Source: Agrobacterium larrymoorei (GTDB lineage: Bacteria; Pseudomonadota; Alphaproteobacteria; Rhizobiales; Rhizobiaceae). From it: DNA of 64,000 nucleotides. Both the position numbers and the translations under genes were made by a program. The notes beneath the pieces were generated by a model, which was given only the letters and a program-made list of their open reading frames with translations, was not told the origin of the DNA and did no database searches. The stretch is from the NCBI RefSeq assembly GCF_030819275.1, contig NZ_JAUTBL010000002.1:1924501-1988500 (forward strand), given 5' to 3'. This document shows positions 9,575 to 17,867 of the stretch, piece after piece (the first letter of the stretch is position 1; each line of letters starts with the position of its first letter).

Positions 9575-11029
9575 GTGAAACTTTTTCTTAACGCCGTGTT
9601 CTGTCTCGCAGTTGCAGCGTCGCCGGTGCTTGCACCGTCGAACGCTTCCGCACAACAGCGCTATGTCACTCAGGAACAGGGCGTTCTGGTGGCGCCCGAC
9701 GGCACCGTTCTGGATTATCTGCCAAACCCGAACGACGTGGTGATCAGCCGCGACCGCATGGGGCGCACCGTCTATTACGACCGCTACGGCAATCTCGTTG
9801 GCACGCAGATGCCGGGCGGCGCTCAACAACAACGGCAGGTGCCGCGCGATCCTTATCAGGCACAGCGCGATCCCTACTACAGCGAACCCGACACCTATTA
9901 CCCGCCACCGCCTGGCCGTTTCCGCGAACCGGAACAGCCGCGCAGAAGCTATGGATATCAGGACAATCAGCGCTATCAGGGCCAAGGTCAGTACCGCGAC
10001 TATCGCGAGTTCCGCAATGATGGCAGCGGCGATGATGTCTATACCGGCTCTGTCGAGCCACGCCGAGGCGATGTCGAAAGCGGCCCTCTGAGCCAGCCGA
10101 TGCCAGGCGAAAGCACAACGGCCGCCGTGCCGCAGCCAGACCATCTGATCGAGCGCAACCAGCCGGTCACCGCACCGGTCAACCGCTCGCGTCAGGAAAT
10201 CGTCGCACTTCAAGTCTTTCTCGACCGCGAGGGCATTTCGCCAGGCGTCATCGACGGAAAGATGGGCGACAACGTCAACAAGGCCATTGCCGCCTGGCAG
10301 GAAATGACCGGCGAGCGGCTGGACCCGAACAATACCGACGACATTCTCGAACGCCTGCGCAACAGCGGCGGTATGGCGATCGTCGATTACACGATCACCG
10401 CAGCCGATGCGGCAGGTCCCTATGTCGCCTCGATTCCGGACGACTATGCCGCCAAGGCGCAGCTTCCCGCCATGTCCTACACCTCCACAACGGAAGCGCT
10501 CGCCGAGCGCTTCCACATGGATGAGACCTACCTGAAAGAACTCAATCCCGGCGTCGATTTCACCGTTCCCGGCACGATCATCAAGGTTGCCAATCCGGGC
10601 GAACCGAAGAAGGGCCAAGTGGCTCGCATCGTGGCGCATAAGGGCATCAAGCAGGTTTTCGCTTACGATGAGAGCGGCACGCTCATCGCCGCCTATCCGG
10701 CAACCATCGGCTCGTCGGACACCCCATCCCCAAGCGGCACCCATACGGTGGAGCGTATCGCGCTCAATCCCGGCTACACCTACAATCCGAAGATCAACTT
10801 TCAACAGGGTCAGAACACCCAGGTCCTGCAGATTCCGCCAGGCCCCAACGGCCCTGTGGGGACCGTGTGGATCGCGCTGTCCAAGCCGACATACGGCATC
10901 CATGGAACGCCCGAGCCATCCAAGATTGGCAAGACCAACAGCCATGGCTGTATCCGCCTCACCAACTGGGATGCAACGGAACTGGCGAAGATGGTGCGTC
11001 CCGGCGTCGTGGTAGAGTTCGCGGAATAA
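9575..11029 (+). CDS. Secreted L,D-transpeptidase (YkuD) with peptidoglycan-binding domain
   Basis: The GTG at 9575 gives a clean signal peptide (KLFLNAVFCLAVAASPVLAP, cleavage near NASA-QQ); an in-frame GTG at 9539 would add 12 residues. A long Gln/Tyr/Arg/Pro-rich stretch follows (about residues 75-200). Next comes a PG_binding_1 domain (VALQVFLDREGISPGVIDGKMG) and then a LysM-like segment (ALAERFHMDETYLKELNPGVDF). The C-terminal YkuD domain has the catalytic HGT...SHGCIRLTN motif. It probably makes 3-3 cross-links or attaches outer-membrane proteins to murein in the periplasm. Confidence 0.88.
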   Translation: MKLFLNAVFCLAVAASPVLAPSNASAQQRYVTQEQGVLVAPDGTVLDYLPNPNDVVISRDRMGRTVYYDRYGNLVGTQMPGGAQQQRQVPRDPYQAQRDPYYSEPDTYYPPPPGRFREPEQPRRSYGYQDNQRYQGQGQYRDYREFRNDGSGDDVYTGSVEPRRGDVESGPLSQPMPGESTTAAVPQPDHLIERNQPVTAPVNRSRQEIVALQVFLDREGISPGVIDGKMGDNVNKAIAAWQEMTGERLDPNNTDDILERLRNSGGMAIVDYTITAADAAGPYVASIPDDYAAKAQLPAMSYTSTTEALAERFHMDETYLKELNPGVDFTVPGTIIKVANPGEPKKGQVARIVAHKGIKQVFAYDESGTLIAAYPATIGSSDTPSPSGTHTVERIALNPGYTYNPKINFQQGQNTQVLQIPPGPNGPVGTVWIALSKPTYGIHGTPEPSKIGKTNSHGCIRLTNWDATELAKMVRPGVVVEFAE

Positions 11030-11044
11030 TCTCCAGGCACTTAA

Positions 11045-11076
11045 CAAAAATCCCCGGCCTCAAACCGGGGATTTTC
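11045..11076 (+). terminator. Rho-independent terminator after the L,D-transpeptidase gene
   Basis: A perfect 10-bp stem AAATCCCCGG / CCGGGGATTT with a 7-base loop and T-rich tail, 16 bases past the stop. The preceding A-rich stretch also makes it usable for the converging MFS gene. Confidence 0.85.
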
Positions 11077-11142
11077 AGTTTCTTAGACTGCTCTTGTAAG
11101 TGCAGCAGGCCAGTCTTGAGAGGCCATGGAGGCAAGCTCTCC

Positions 11143-12372
11143 TCAGCCCAATTTCACCGCCCGCCTCTCGCCTTTTCGCTCCGTCAGAAAGAAGCCAAGC
11201 GCCATCACCGGCAAAGCGAAGCCAAGCCATGATGCGCCAGTCCACTGGCCATGCGCATAGGCCCAGCCACCCAGTGCCGACCCGACCGCACCGCCCATGA
11301 AGAAGGTCGCCATGAAGACGCCGTTGAGGCGGCTGCGGACCTCTGCACCGAGTGAAAAAATGGCCCGCTGGCTCAACACCAGATTGGTGGTGACGGCAAA
11401 GTCCAGAATGATGGCAGCGATGACGAGTAGGGCCAGAGACAGGTGCGATCCTTCCGGCGCGATATGGGTGACGAGGAAGGACGTCGCGGCAGCGGTGAGC
11501 GCGAACAATGTTGCGCCCCAGGTCCAGCCGCGATCGGCCATTCGTCCGGCGATCGGAGCCGCAACCGCACCGGCAGCACCGGCAAGAGCGAACAGCGCGA
11601 TTTCACCCTGTGTCAACCGGAAAGCCGGGCCGCTGAGATAAAGCGGCGTCGTTGTCCAGAATAGGCTGAAGGCGCCGAACATCGCGGCCTGATAGACAGA
11701 GCGCCGCTGCAGGATCGGGGTGGTGCGCGCAAGTTGGCCCATCGACCTCAAAAGCGCGCCGTAAGGCAGCTTCGCATCCGGTACGCGGCGCGGAAGCAAC
11801 CGGTACAGCACGAGCGCAAGCACGGCCATCACGACAGCAGACACTAAGAAGACGCCCCGCCACGAGACGAATTCGGACAGAATGCTGGAAACCGGACGCG
11901 CCAGCATGATACCGACCATCAACCCGCTCATGACCGTTCCGACGACGCGTCCGCGGATCGCATGGGGTGTCAGATGCGCAGCGAATGGCACGATCATCTG
12001 CACCGCAACCGAACTGATACCAACGAGAAAGACGGCAAAGAGAAACGGCGCGGCATGGGGCGCAAGCGCGGCTGCAATCAGGGCCAGAACCGCAGTGGCC
12101 ACAGTGACAACGATCAGCTTGCGGTTCTCCACCAGATCGCCAAGCGGAACAACGAAGAGAAGACCGAGGCCATAGCCGATCTGCGTCAACGTCACGATCA
12201 GCCCCGTTGCCGCTGGTGAGAGCCCGAGTTCCGCGCCGATGACGCCCGCCAACGGTTGCGCATAATAGAGATTGGCCGCCACCAGCCCGCAGGCACTGGC
12301 CAGCAGAAAGATCATCGCAGAAGACATGGTATCCCCCTGCGGTTCGGCCGCATCAATAGCTTTCGAAGCCAT
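11143..12372 (-). CDS. MFS transporter, probable drug/metabolite exporter
   Basis: 409 residues with 12 hydrophobic segments. The cytoplasmic loop motif is PLGDLVENRKL after TM2 and APIAGRMADRG in the second half. The ATG at 12372 is preceded by GGAG at 8 bases. The gene lies 48 bases downstream of a TetR gene in the same direction, with a copy of the palindromic operator directly in front (12390-12405). It is therefore most likely repressed by that TetR protein and induced by its own substrate. The substrate is unknown. Confidence 0.88.
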   Translation of the reverse strand: MASKAIDAAEPQGDTMSSAMIFLLASACGLVAANLYYAQPLAGVIGAELGLSPAATGLIVTLTQIGYGLGLLFVVPLGDLVENRKLIVVTVATAVLALIAAALAPHAAPFLFAVFLVGISSVAVQMIVPFAAHLTPHAIRGRVVGTVMSGLMVGIMLARPVSSILSEFVSWRGVFLVSAVVMAVLALVLYRLLPRRVPDAKLPYGALLRSMGQLARTTPILQRRSVYQAAMFGAFSLFWTTTPLYLSGPAFRLTQGEIALFALAGAAGAVAAPIAGRMADRGWTWGATLFALTAAATSFLVTHIAPEGSHLSLALLVIAAIILDFAVTTNLVLSQRAIFSLGAEVRSRLNGVFMATFFMGGAVGSALGGWAYAHGQWTGASWLGFALPVMALGFFLTERKGERRAVKLG

Positions 12373-12389
12373 TATTCCACTCCAGATTA

Positions 12390-12405
12390 GGAAATATTCA
12401 TTTCC
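12390..12405. promoter_or_regulatory. Putative TetR operator in front of the MFS gene
   Basis: GGAAATATTCATTTCC matches 14 of 16 bases of the perfect palindrome upstream of the TetR gene (13056-13071). It lies 17 bases before the MFS start codon, between the two genes. Confidence 0.7.
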
Positions 12406-12420
12406 AAATTACACAAAAGA

Positions 12421-13032
12421 TCAATCGAAAATGCGCATGGCGGCATCGACGACCGACGACATATCCTCCCGGGAGGGGCCGGTCTTGCCGACGACCCGCA
12501 TTCCGTACAGCAGGCAAAGCGCAGTCTTGGCGAGAACGTCCGCATCGCCCCGACCCGTCACAGAGCCATCCGCCTGCCCTTCCCGCACAAGGCGGGCCAG
12601 TATCTTTTCTCGCGCCTCGATGGCGCTTCTCACCACGCGCGCCACATCCGCATCCAATGATGCCAGATCGGCAACCGCCCCGACGATCAGGCAACCCTGT
12701 TCACCGGACGAGCCCGCCGAGTTGCCGGCATAAAATTCCATGGCCGCCCTAAGCCTTTCGCGGCCGTTTTCACCCGCCTGCACCTTGGCCTCGAACCGCT
12801 TCGTCTGCACCAGCTTGTAGCGCTCGACGGCAGCGATATAGATATCCTTCTTGTCTTTGAACGCCTTGTAGAGACTACCCTGCGTCAACGCCATCGCCTC
12901 GGTCAGATCACCCACCGAGGTGGCATGGAAGCCGCGCTTGGAAAACACACCAATCGCCCTGTCGATAGCGGCATCGACATCGAATTCACGCGGCCCGGCC
13001 GCGCTGGCGATTGGGTGATACTGAGGAAGCAA
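12421..13032 (-). CDS. TetR/AcrR family repressor, N-terminus probably disturbed by a +1 frameshift
   Basis: About 200 residues. The N-terminal helix-turn-helix contains FSKRGFHATSVGDLTEAMALTQGSLYKAFKDKKDIY, and the C-terminal part is a TetR ligand/dimer domain. The open frame can only begin at a TTG (13032). An ATG at 13042 reads MTEIASSVSPNRQRGR and then hits a stop. Deleting one base in the CCC run at 12994-12996 joins it to PREFDVDAAIDRA, the classical TetR start 'RGRPREFD'. The intact gene would therefore be 12421-13042. Matching operators in front of this gene and the MFS gene indicate autoregulation. Confidence 0.85.
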   Translation of the reverse strand: MLPQYHPIASAAGPREFDVDAAIDRAIGVFSKRGFHATSVGDLTEAMALTQGSLYKAFKDKKDIYIAAVERYKLVQTKRFEAKVQAGENGRERLRAAMEFYAGNSAGSSGEQGCLIVGAVADLASLDADVARVVRSAIEAREKILARLVREGQADGSVTGRGDADVLAKTALCLLYGMRVVGKTGPSREDMSSVVDAAMRIFD

Positions 13033-13055
13033 TCTCTGTCATGGATGGAGATATA

Positions 13056-13071
13056 GGAAATGATCATTTCC
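13056..13071. promoter_or_regulatory. Putative TetR operator in front of the TetR gene
   Basis: GGAAATGATCATTTCC is a perfect 16-bp palindrome, 13 bases before the probable ATG at 13042. It is nearly identical to the site at 12390-12405. Confidence 0.72.
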
Positions 13072-13176
13072 GAATCAAGCGAAAACTTGTGGCTGCGTAA
13101 GTTGGGCGGAGAGTTTCAACAAAATGCGTCCACGCGCCGAGGCAACTGGGATTATGACCTTTTATGTCTAGCGTTC

Positions 13177-13205
13177 TTGTGCGGACGAGCTATTTTCTGT
13201 ACATA
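13177..13205 (+). promoter_or_regulatory. Possible promoter of brnTA
   Basis: TTGTGC, 17 bases, then TACATA. Transcription would start at or next to the brnT ATG (13212). The TGTACATACA stretch at the -10 is partly symmetrical and could be where BrnA binds to autorepress; this is inference. Confidence 0.35.
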
Positions 13206-13211
13206 CATTAT

Positions 13212-13460
13212 ATGGAGATCATCTATGACGAAGCGAAGCGTCTAACCAACATCGAAAAGCATGGTCTCGACTTCGCGGATTTGTCGATCGATTTTTTCGG
13301 TAACTCAATGGTCGTCGCGGCGAACGCAGGACGCTTTATGGCGATTGGCGAGTTTCAGGGCCGTGTCATTATCGCGGTGGTTTTTCGGCCAATGGGATCT
13401 CAGGCGTTGTCAGTCATTTCAATGCGCCCTGCAAGCAGCAAAGAAAGGAAACTGGTATGA
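13212..13460 (+). CDS. brnT: BrnT family toxin (type II, ribonuclease)
   Basis: About 82 residues from the ATG at 13212 (MEIIYDEAKRLTNIEKHGLD). BrnT proteins are small RelE-fold ribonucleases that stop translation under stress. The N-terminal D-x-AKR-x-x-N-x-x-KHG pattern and the end ALSVISMRPASSKERK are family hallmarks. The start was chosen because the family begins just before this motif; the frame is open further upstream to 13164, but that part overlaps the likely promoter. The stop overlaps the antitoxin start in ATGA. Confidence 0.88.
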   Translation: MEIIYDEAKRLTNIEKHGLDFADLSIDFFGNSMVVAANAGRFMAIGEFQGRVIIAVVFRPMGSQALSVISMRPASSKERKLV

Positions 13461-13777
13461 CAATCAAGTTTTCGTCGAAACGCCCGCTGACGAAAGAGGA
13501 GGAAGTGGAAGTACAGCGAATGATCGATAGAGATCCAGAAGCGCCCGAAGCCACAGATGAACAACTCGCGCAGGCGAAGTCTTTTCGACAGGTCTTTCCC
13601 GAACTGGCCGAGAGCATCGACAGAGAGATTGCGCGACGCGGTAGGCCCAAAGCTGAAAGCCATAAGACCTCCGTCACAATCCGCCTCGATCCCGATATCG
13701 TTGCGCACTACAAGGCAAGTGGAAAGGGCTGGCAGTCCCGCATGAACAACGATCTGAGGAAAGTTGCCGGTCTCTGA
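13457..13777 (+). CDS. brnA: BrnA family antitoxin
   Basis: 106 residues. BrnA binds and neutralises BrnT and represses the operon. The C-terminal half carries the DNA-binding ribbon-helix-helix (HKTSVTIRLDPDIVAHYKASGKGWQSRMNNDLRKV), with the GWQSRMN motif typical of BrnA. The N-terminal half is acidic and probably wraps the toxin. It is translated from an ATGA overlap with brnT. Confidence 0.9.
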   Translation: MTIKFSSKRPLTKEEEVEVQRMIDRDPEAPEATDEQLAQAKSFRQVFPELAESIDREIARRGRPKAESHKTSVTIRLDPDIVAHYKASGKGWQSRMNNDLRKVAGL

Positions 13778-13832
13778 GAGGCGCCCCCGTCTGCGCGGGG
13801 AACGCTCAAGTGTGAAAATCGGCAAGCGCCGA

Positions 13833-14543
13833 TCACGCCGCCCTGCGGGCCAGCCTCAAGTCGCGTCCAGAGCGGACGACGCGGGCGGGAAGAAGTCCGA
13901 GAACTTCGGTAGCGAAAAGCCGCACATTGTCCAGCGCCTTATCGACATTGCTGACCTTTTGACAGTCGAGTGCTGCAATCGTGCCGCCGTGATCGAAGAT
14001 GTCGCGGAATGCGGCGCGTTCGGCAATCGGCGTATTGAGAACGCGGACATTGCGTTTTTCAAGCAACATCTTGACCTGAAGCAGCGCGCGAGTGCTGACC
14101 ATGGCATTCACACGGGTCAGCACGACCGAATGATCGATCTTCCGGCCCATCTTCGTGTCGAGAAATGCGAGGTGATCCATGACTTCCGCAGCACCACGCG
14201 CGTCCATGGCCGATCCCTGCACCGGGATGAGAACGTGATCGGAAATACCAAGCGTCATCGTCAAGAGCGGGCTCTTGGTGCCGGGAAGATCGATGATGAA
14301 ACAGTCCGTATTGGAGCGGTTCTCGCGGATGTGACCTTCCAGAGACGCCATGGTCACGTTGGAAATGACGCTGAGATTGTTGATGGAACCGGAGATCTCA
14401 AACCAGTGCGAAATCCAAAGCTGCGGGTCTGCGTCGAGAACAGTAACGCGGTGGCCGGTGCGGGCCAGTTCCGTTGCGAGCAGAAGAACCGCCGTCGTCT
14501 TGCCTGCCCCACCCTTGGTATTGGCGAATGTAATGACTGTCAT
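13833..14543 (-). CDS. Solitary ParA/MinD-type P-loop ATPase
   Basis: 236 residues. The deviant Walker A motif KGGAGKTT is at the N-terminus (MTVITFANTKGGAGKTTAV), followed by VLDADPQ and the Walker B-like DCFIIDLPGTKSPL. No parB gene or repABC module is adjacent. The size and motif resemble VirC1 and other orphan ParA proteins that position cargo on the nucleoid or at the pole. A 7-bp inverted repeat lies 74 bases upstream (14617-14635). Function beyond ATP-dependent positioning is not inferable. Confidence 0.85.
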   Translation of the reverse strand: MTVITFANTKGGAGKTTAVLLLATELARTGHRVTVLDADPQLWISHWFEISGSINNLSVISNVTMASLEGHIRENRSNTDCFIIDLPGTKSPLLTMTLGISDHVLIPVQGSAMDARGAAEVMDHLAFLDTKMGRKIDHSVVLTRVNAMVSTRALLQVKMLLEKRNVRVLNTPIAERAAFRDIFDHGGTIAALDCQKVSNVDKALDNVRLFATEVLGLLPARVVRSGRDLRLARRAA

Positions 14544-14616
14544 ATGGACCCCGAAATGTCAGAGCCTAGGAAGTGCGATGCTCTGGAACGCACCGAAGCA
14601 TGGTGCTTGGGAGAGT

Positions 14617-14635
14617 GTTAACCAATATGGTTAAC
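14617..14635. repeat. Inverted repeat upstream of the ParA gene
   Basis: GTTAACC - 5 bases - GGTTAAC, perfect arms, in the 166-base gap between the ParA and VOC genes. It could be an operator for ParA or a partition-like site; no evidence decides. Confidence 0.5.
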
Positions 14636-14709
14636 AAATTGGAAACGCGAGGGAATAGCGCCTGCTGCGGCACCGCTTCCACATTGGACAGGCGCGGCTG
14701 AACTCGCGA

Positions 14710-15186
14710 TCAGTCGCCACGCCTGGCGGCGTCAATCGTTGCCACATCGATCTTTTTCATCGTCATCATCGCCGCGAAAGCGCGCTTGGCCTCCCCTCCA
14801 CCGGCTGCCAGCGCTTCGAGCAGCGTGCGGGGTGTGATCTGCCACGAAATGCCCCACCGATCCTTGCACCAGCCGCACTCACTTTCCTGACCACCATTGC
14901 CGACGATCGCGTTCCAGTAGCGGTCTGTTTCTTCCTGATCATCGGTGGCAATCTGGAAGGAGAAAGCTTCGCTGTGCTTGAAGGTCGGGCCACCATTCAG
15001 GCCGATGCATGGAATGCCGGCGACGGTGAACTCCACCACCAGAACGTCGCCCTCGCCGCCACTCGGATAGTCACCAGGTGCACGCGTCATCGCGCCAACC
15101 GAACTGTCCGGGAAAGTCTCGGCATAAAACCGGGCCGCAGCCTCGGCTTGCCCGTCGTACCAGATACAGATCGTATTCTTGTTCAT
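14710..15186 (-). CDS. VOC family protein (PhnB / DUF1338-like glyoxalase fold)
   Basis: 158 residues of the PhnB-type vicinal-oxygen-chelate family (3-demethylubiquinone-methyltransferase-like domain). Visible parts are ICIWYDGQAEAAARFYAETF, GIPCIGLNGGPTFKHSEAFSFQI, CGWCKDRWGISWQITP and the AFAAMMTMKKIDVATIDAA end. GGGAGGAAGG precedes the ATG at 15186. Both the ribosome site and the start codon fall inside a perfect hairpin (15185-15216). The biochemical role of this subgroup is unknown. Confidence 0.85.
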   Translation of the reverse strand: MNKNTICIWYDGQAEAAARFYAETFPDSSVGAMTRAPGDYPSGGEGDVLVVEFTVAGIPCIGLNGGPTFKHSEAFSFQIATDDQEETDRYWNAIVGNGGQESECGWCKDRWGISWQITPRTLLEALAAGGGEAKRAFAAMMTMKKIDVATIDAARRGD

Positions 15187-15216
15187 GATCCTTCCTCCCA
15201 TGGAAGGAAGGATCAT
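15185..15216 (-). promoter_or_regulatory. Hairpin sequestering the ribosome site and start codon of the VOC gene
   Basis: Perfect 12-bp arms (ATGATCCTTCCT and AGGAAGGATCAT) around an 8-base spacer. In the mRNA the 3' arm contains the Shine-Dalgarno sequence and runs into the ATG. It could act as an RNA switch or, as DNA, as a repressor operator. Confidence 0.6.
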
Positions 15217-15318
15217 AGCACGGTCATCGGAATGTGGTGATATTGGAGGACCAAGCCCCCACTTTGGGATCGGCCGGGAGATGAAAAGGCGAGACGCTTG
15301 AAGTCCCGCCGCCATCAC

Positions 15319-16464
15319 TCAGAAACACGCCTCGAACAACGCCTTGGTATTCTCCAAAGTCATCTCGACAGGATTACCACCGCAGCTCGGATCCTTGATC
15401 GCCTCTACCGTCAACTCGTCGATCCGATCCGGCTTGATGCCCATGGCCGTGAGGTTGTCCGGCACGCCAAGCTCCTTGCGAAGCTCCAGCACGTAATCGT
15501 AGAAGCCGTCGAACCCACCTTCGATCCCGAGATAGGCAGCCGCACGCGCAATCTTGTCTTCGATCGCCGGGCGGTTGAAGCGCAGCACGGCAGGCATCAC
15601 CACAGCATTCGTCATACCGTGATGGGTGTTGTAGACAGCGCCGATCGGGTGCGACAGCGAATGGATCGCGCCAAGGCCCTTCTGGAAAGAGACCGCACCC
15701 ATCGCAGCCGCAGCCATCATATTGGTACGCGCCTCGATATCGGTGCCATCCTTGTAAGCCCGCGGCAGGAATTCCTTGATCAACCGCATGCCCTCCAGCG
15801 CAATACCCTGGCTCATCGGGTGATAGAAGGGCGACGAATAGGCCTCCAGGCAATGGGCGAAAGCGTCCATACCGGTTCCGGCGGTAATGACCTTCGGCAT
15901 ACCGACGGTCAGTTCCGGATCGCAGATCACGACGCCCGGCAGGAATTTCGGATGGAAAATGATCTTCTTTACATGGGTCTTGGAATTGGTGATGACGCTG
16001 GCGCGCCCTACTTCCGAACCCGTACCGGCCGTTGTCGGCACCGCGACGATCGGCGCGATCCCGTCAGAATTGGCACGTGTCCACCAATCGCCGATATCCT
16101 CGAAATCCCAGACCGGGCGCGTCTGTCCCGCCATGAAGGCAACCGCCTTGCCGAGATCGAGACCCGAGCCGCCGCCAAAAGCAACAACGCCATCGTGACC
16201 GCCATCCTTGAAGGCTTTCACACCCCCATCGAGATTGATCTCGTTCGGGTTGGGATCGACCTCGGAGAAGATCGCACGGCCCAGACCGGCTTCATCGAGA
16301 ATATCCAGCGCGTGGCCGGTAATCGCCATGCCCGCAAGACCGCGATCCGTTACCAAAAGCGGCTTCTTGATGCCGAGCGTCTTGCAGGCCTCAGCCAATT
16401 CCTTGATGCGGCCACGCCCGAGCTTGATGGGGGTCGGATAGCTCCAGTTTGCGACGATATTCAT
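15319..16464 (-). CDS. Iron-containing alcohol dehydrogenase
   Basis: 381 residues of the Fe-ADH family. The NAD-binding motif is GGGSGLDLGK. The metal-binding His region is DAFAHCLEAY, GAIHSLSHPIGAVYNTHHG. Members oxidise primary alcohols to aldehydes with NAD. The start overlaps the stop of the upstream aldehyde dehydrogenase (ATGA), so it is the last gene of permease - GS-like ligase - ALDH - ADH. In that context it probably oxidises a glutamylated or free amino alcohol to the aldehyde used by the ALDH. Confidence 0.88.
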   Translation of the reverse strand: MNIVANWSYPTPIKLGRGRIKELAEACKTLGIKKPLLVTDRGLAGMAITGHALDILDEAGLGRAIFSEVDPNPNEINLDGGVKAFKDGGHDGVVAFGGGSGLDLGKAVAFMAGQTRPVWDFEDIGDWWTRANSDGIAPIVAVPTTAGTGSEVGRASVITNSKTHVKKIIFHPKFLPGVVICDPELTVGMPKVITAGTGMDAFAHCLEAYSSPFYHPMSQGIALEGMRLIKEFLPRAYKDGTDIEARTNMMAAAAMGAVSFQKGLGAIHSLSHPIGAVYNTHHGMTNAVVMPAVLRFNRPAIEDKIARAAAYLGIEGGFDGFYDYVLELRKELGVPDNLTAMGIKPDRIDELTVEAIKDPSCGGNPVEMTLENTKALFEACF

Positions 16465-17850
16465 TTCGTGACTTTCTTCAGATGGTATGATTTCGGACGG
16501 GTCAGGTTCTGGAAACCGATGACGGAAAGCGAGCCGCCCCGTCCGGTTTCCTTGACGCCAGTCCAGCAGAGTGCAGGATCGAGATAATCCGCCCGGTTCA
16601 TGAAGACGGTGCCCGTCTCGATCTCGCGACCGATGCGGCCAGCGCGTTCGGCGTCCTGCGTCCAGAGCGATGCGGTAAGCCCATATTTGCTGTCATTCAT
16701 CAACCTTATGGCTTCCTCATCATTCTTCACCTTCATGATGCCCACAGCCGGACCAAAGGTCTCTTCCGTCATGAACTCCATGGAGTGGTCGACATCGATC
16801 AGAATTTGTGGTGCGACATAGGCGCTCTCGCCATCATCGGCTGCAAACAACTTCGGATCGACCAGCGCCTTGGCACCTTTGGAGACCGCGTCGGCCACCT
16901 GTTGGCGCACCACCTTGGCAAAGCGCTTGTTGGCCATCGGCCCCAGTGTCGTTTCCTGCTCCAGCGGATTGCCGAGCTTGTAGTTGGACACCCAGGCCGA
17001 CGGATTTCTCGACAAAGGCGTCGAAGAGCGCCTCGTTGACATAGATACGCTCGATGCCGCAGCAGCACTGGCCGGAATTATAGGTCGCGCCATCCATCAG
17101 CGTATCGACGGCAGCATCAAGGTCGGCATCTTCCATCACATAGCCGGGGTCCTTGCCGCCAAGCTCCAGTCCAAGACCGGTAAAGGTGCCAGCCGCTGCC
17201 CGCTCGATGGCGCGTCCACCTTCCACCGATCCGGTGAAATTGACGAAGTTGAACAGCCCTTCGGCAATCAGCGCAGACGTCGTCTGGTGATCGAGGAACA
17301 CATTGACGAACACGTCGTCCGGAACACCCGCTTCCACGAAAGCGCGCACCATCCGCTCGCCGACGAGAAGCGTCTGCGCCGCATGTTTGATGACGACGGT
17401 GTTGCCCGCCATCAGGGCCGGTGCGACCGTATTGATCGCCGTCATATAGGGGTAGTTCCAAGGTGCGATCACGAAGACCACACCATGCGCCTCGCGCTCG
17501 ATACGGCGTTCGAAGTTACCACTATCCTCGATCACGAGCGGCGCCAGCGCGTCCGCGGCGATTGAGGCGACATAGTTGGAGCGTTCGTTGAAGCCCTTGA
17601 ACTCCCCGCCATAGCGAACCGGGCGGCCCATCATATGGGCGAGTTCCGGCACCACCTCATCCACCATCTCATTCAGGCGTGCCACGCCTTTCAAAACCAG
17701 TTGAACGCGTTCTTCCAAAGGACGGCGTGCCCACGCTTTTTGCGCAGCGCGCGCCTTCAACACGGCGCCGCGCGCCGCATCCAGCGACATCGCCTCCCGT
17801 TCGGCATAGACCGAGCCGTCAATCGGCGAAATATTCTGGATCATGACCAT
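16461..17850 (-). pseudogene. NAD(P)-dependent aldehyde dehydrogenase with an apparent +1 frameshift
   Basis: The ALDH superfamily features are WNYPYMTAIN (oxyanion Asn), ELGGKDPGYV (general base Glu) and the catalytic Cys in NSGQCCCGIERIYV. After FVEKSV the frame breaks. Removing one base from the CC at 16997-16998 gives AWVSNYKLGNP and continues to EETFGPAVGIM and the C-terminal end at 16461, a normal protein of about 462 residues. It starts 17 bases after the GS-like gene and overlaps the Fe-ADH start. It probably oxidises the aldehyde formed by the neighbouring alcohol dehydrogenase. An assembly error is as likely as true inactivation. Confidence 0.82.
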
Positions 17851-17867
17851 GATATGTTCCTAGCCTG

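Noticed and set aside
14617..14635. CtrA or repABC parS site
   Set aside because: The TTAA elements are 9 bases apart rather than the 7 of a CtrA box, and the repeat is 3 bases longer than the 16-base rhizobial parS pattern.
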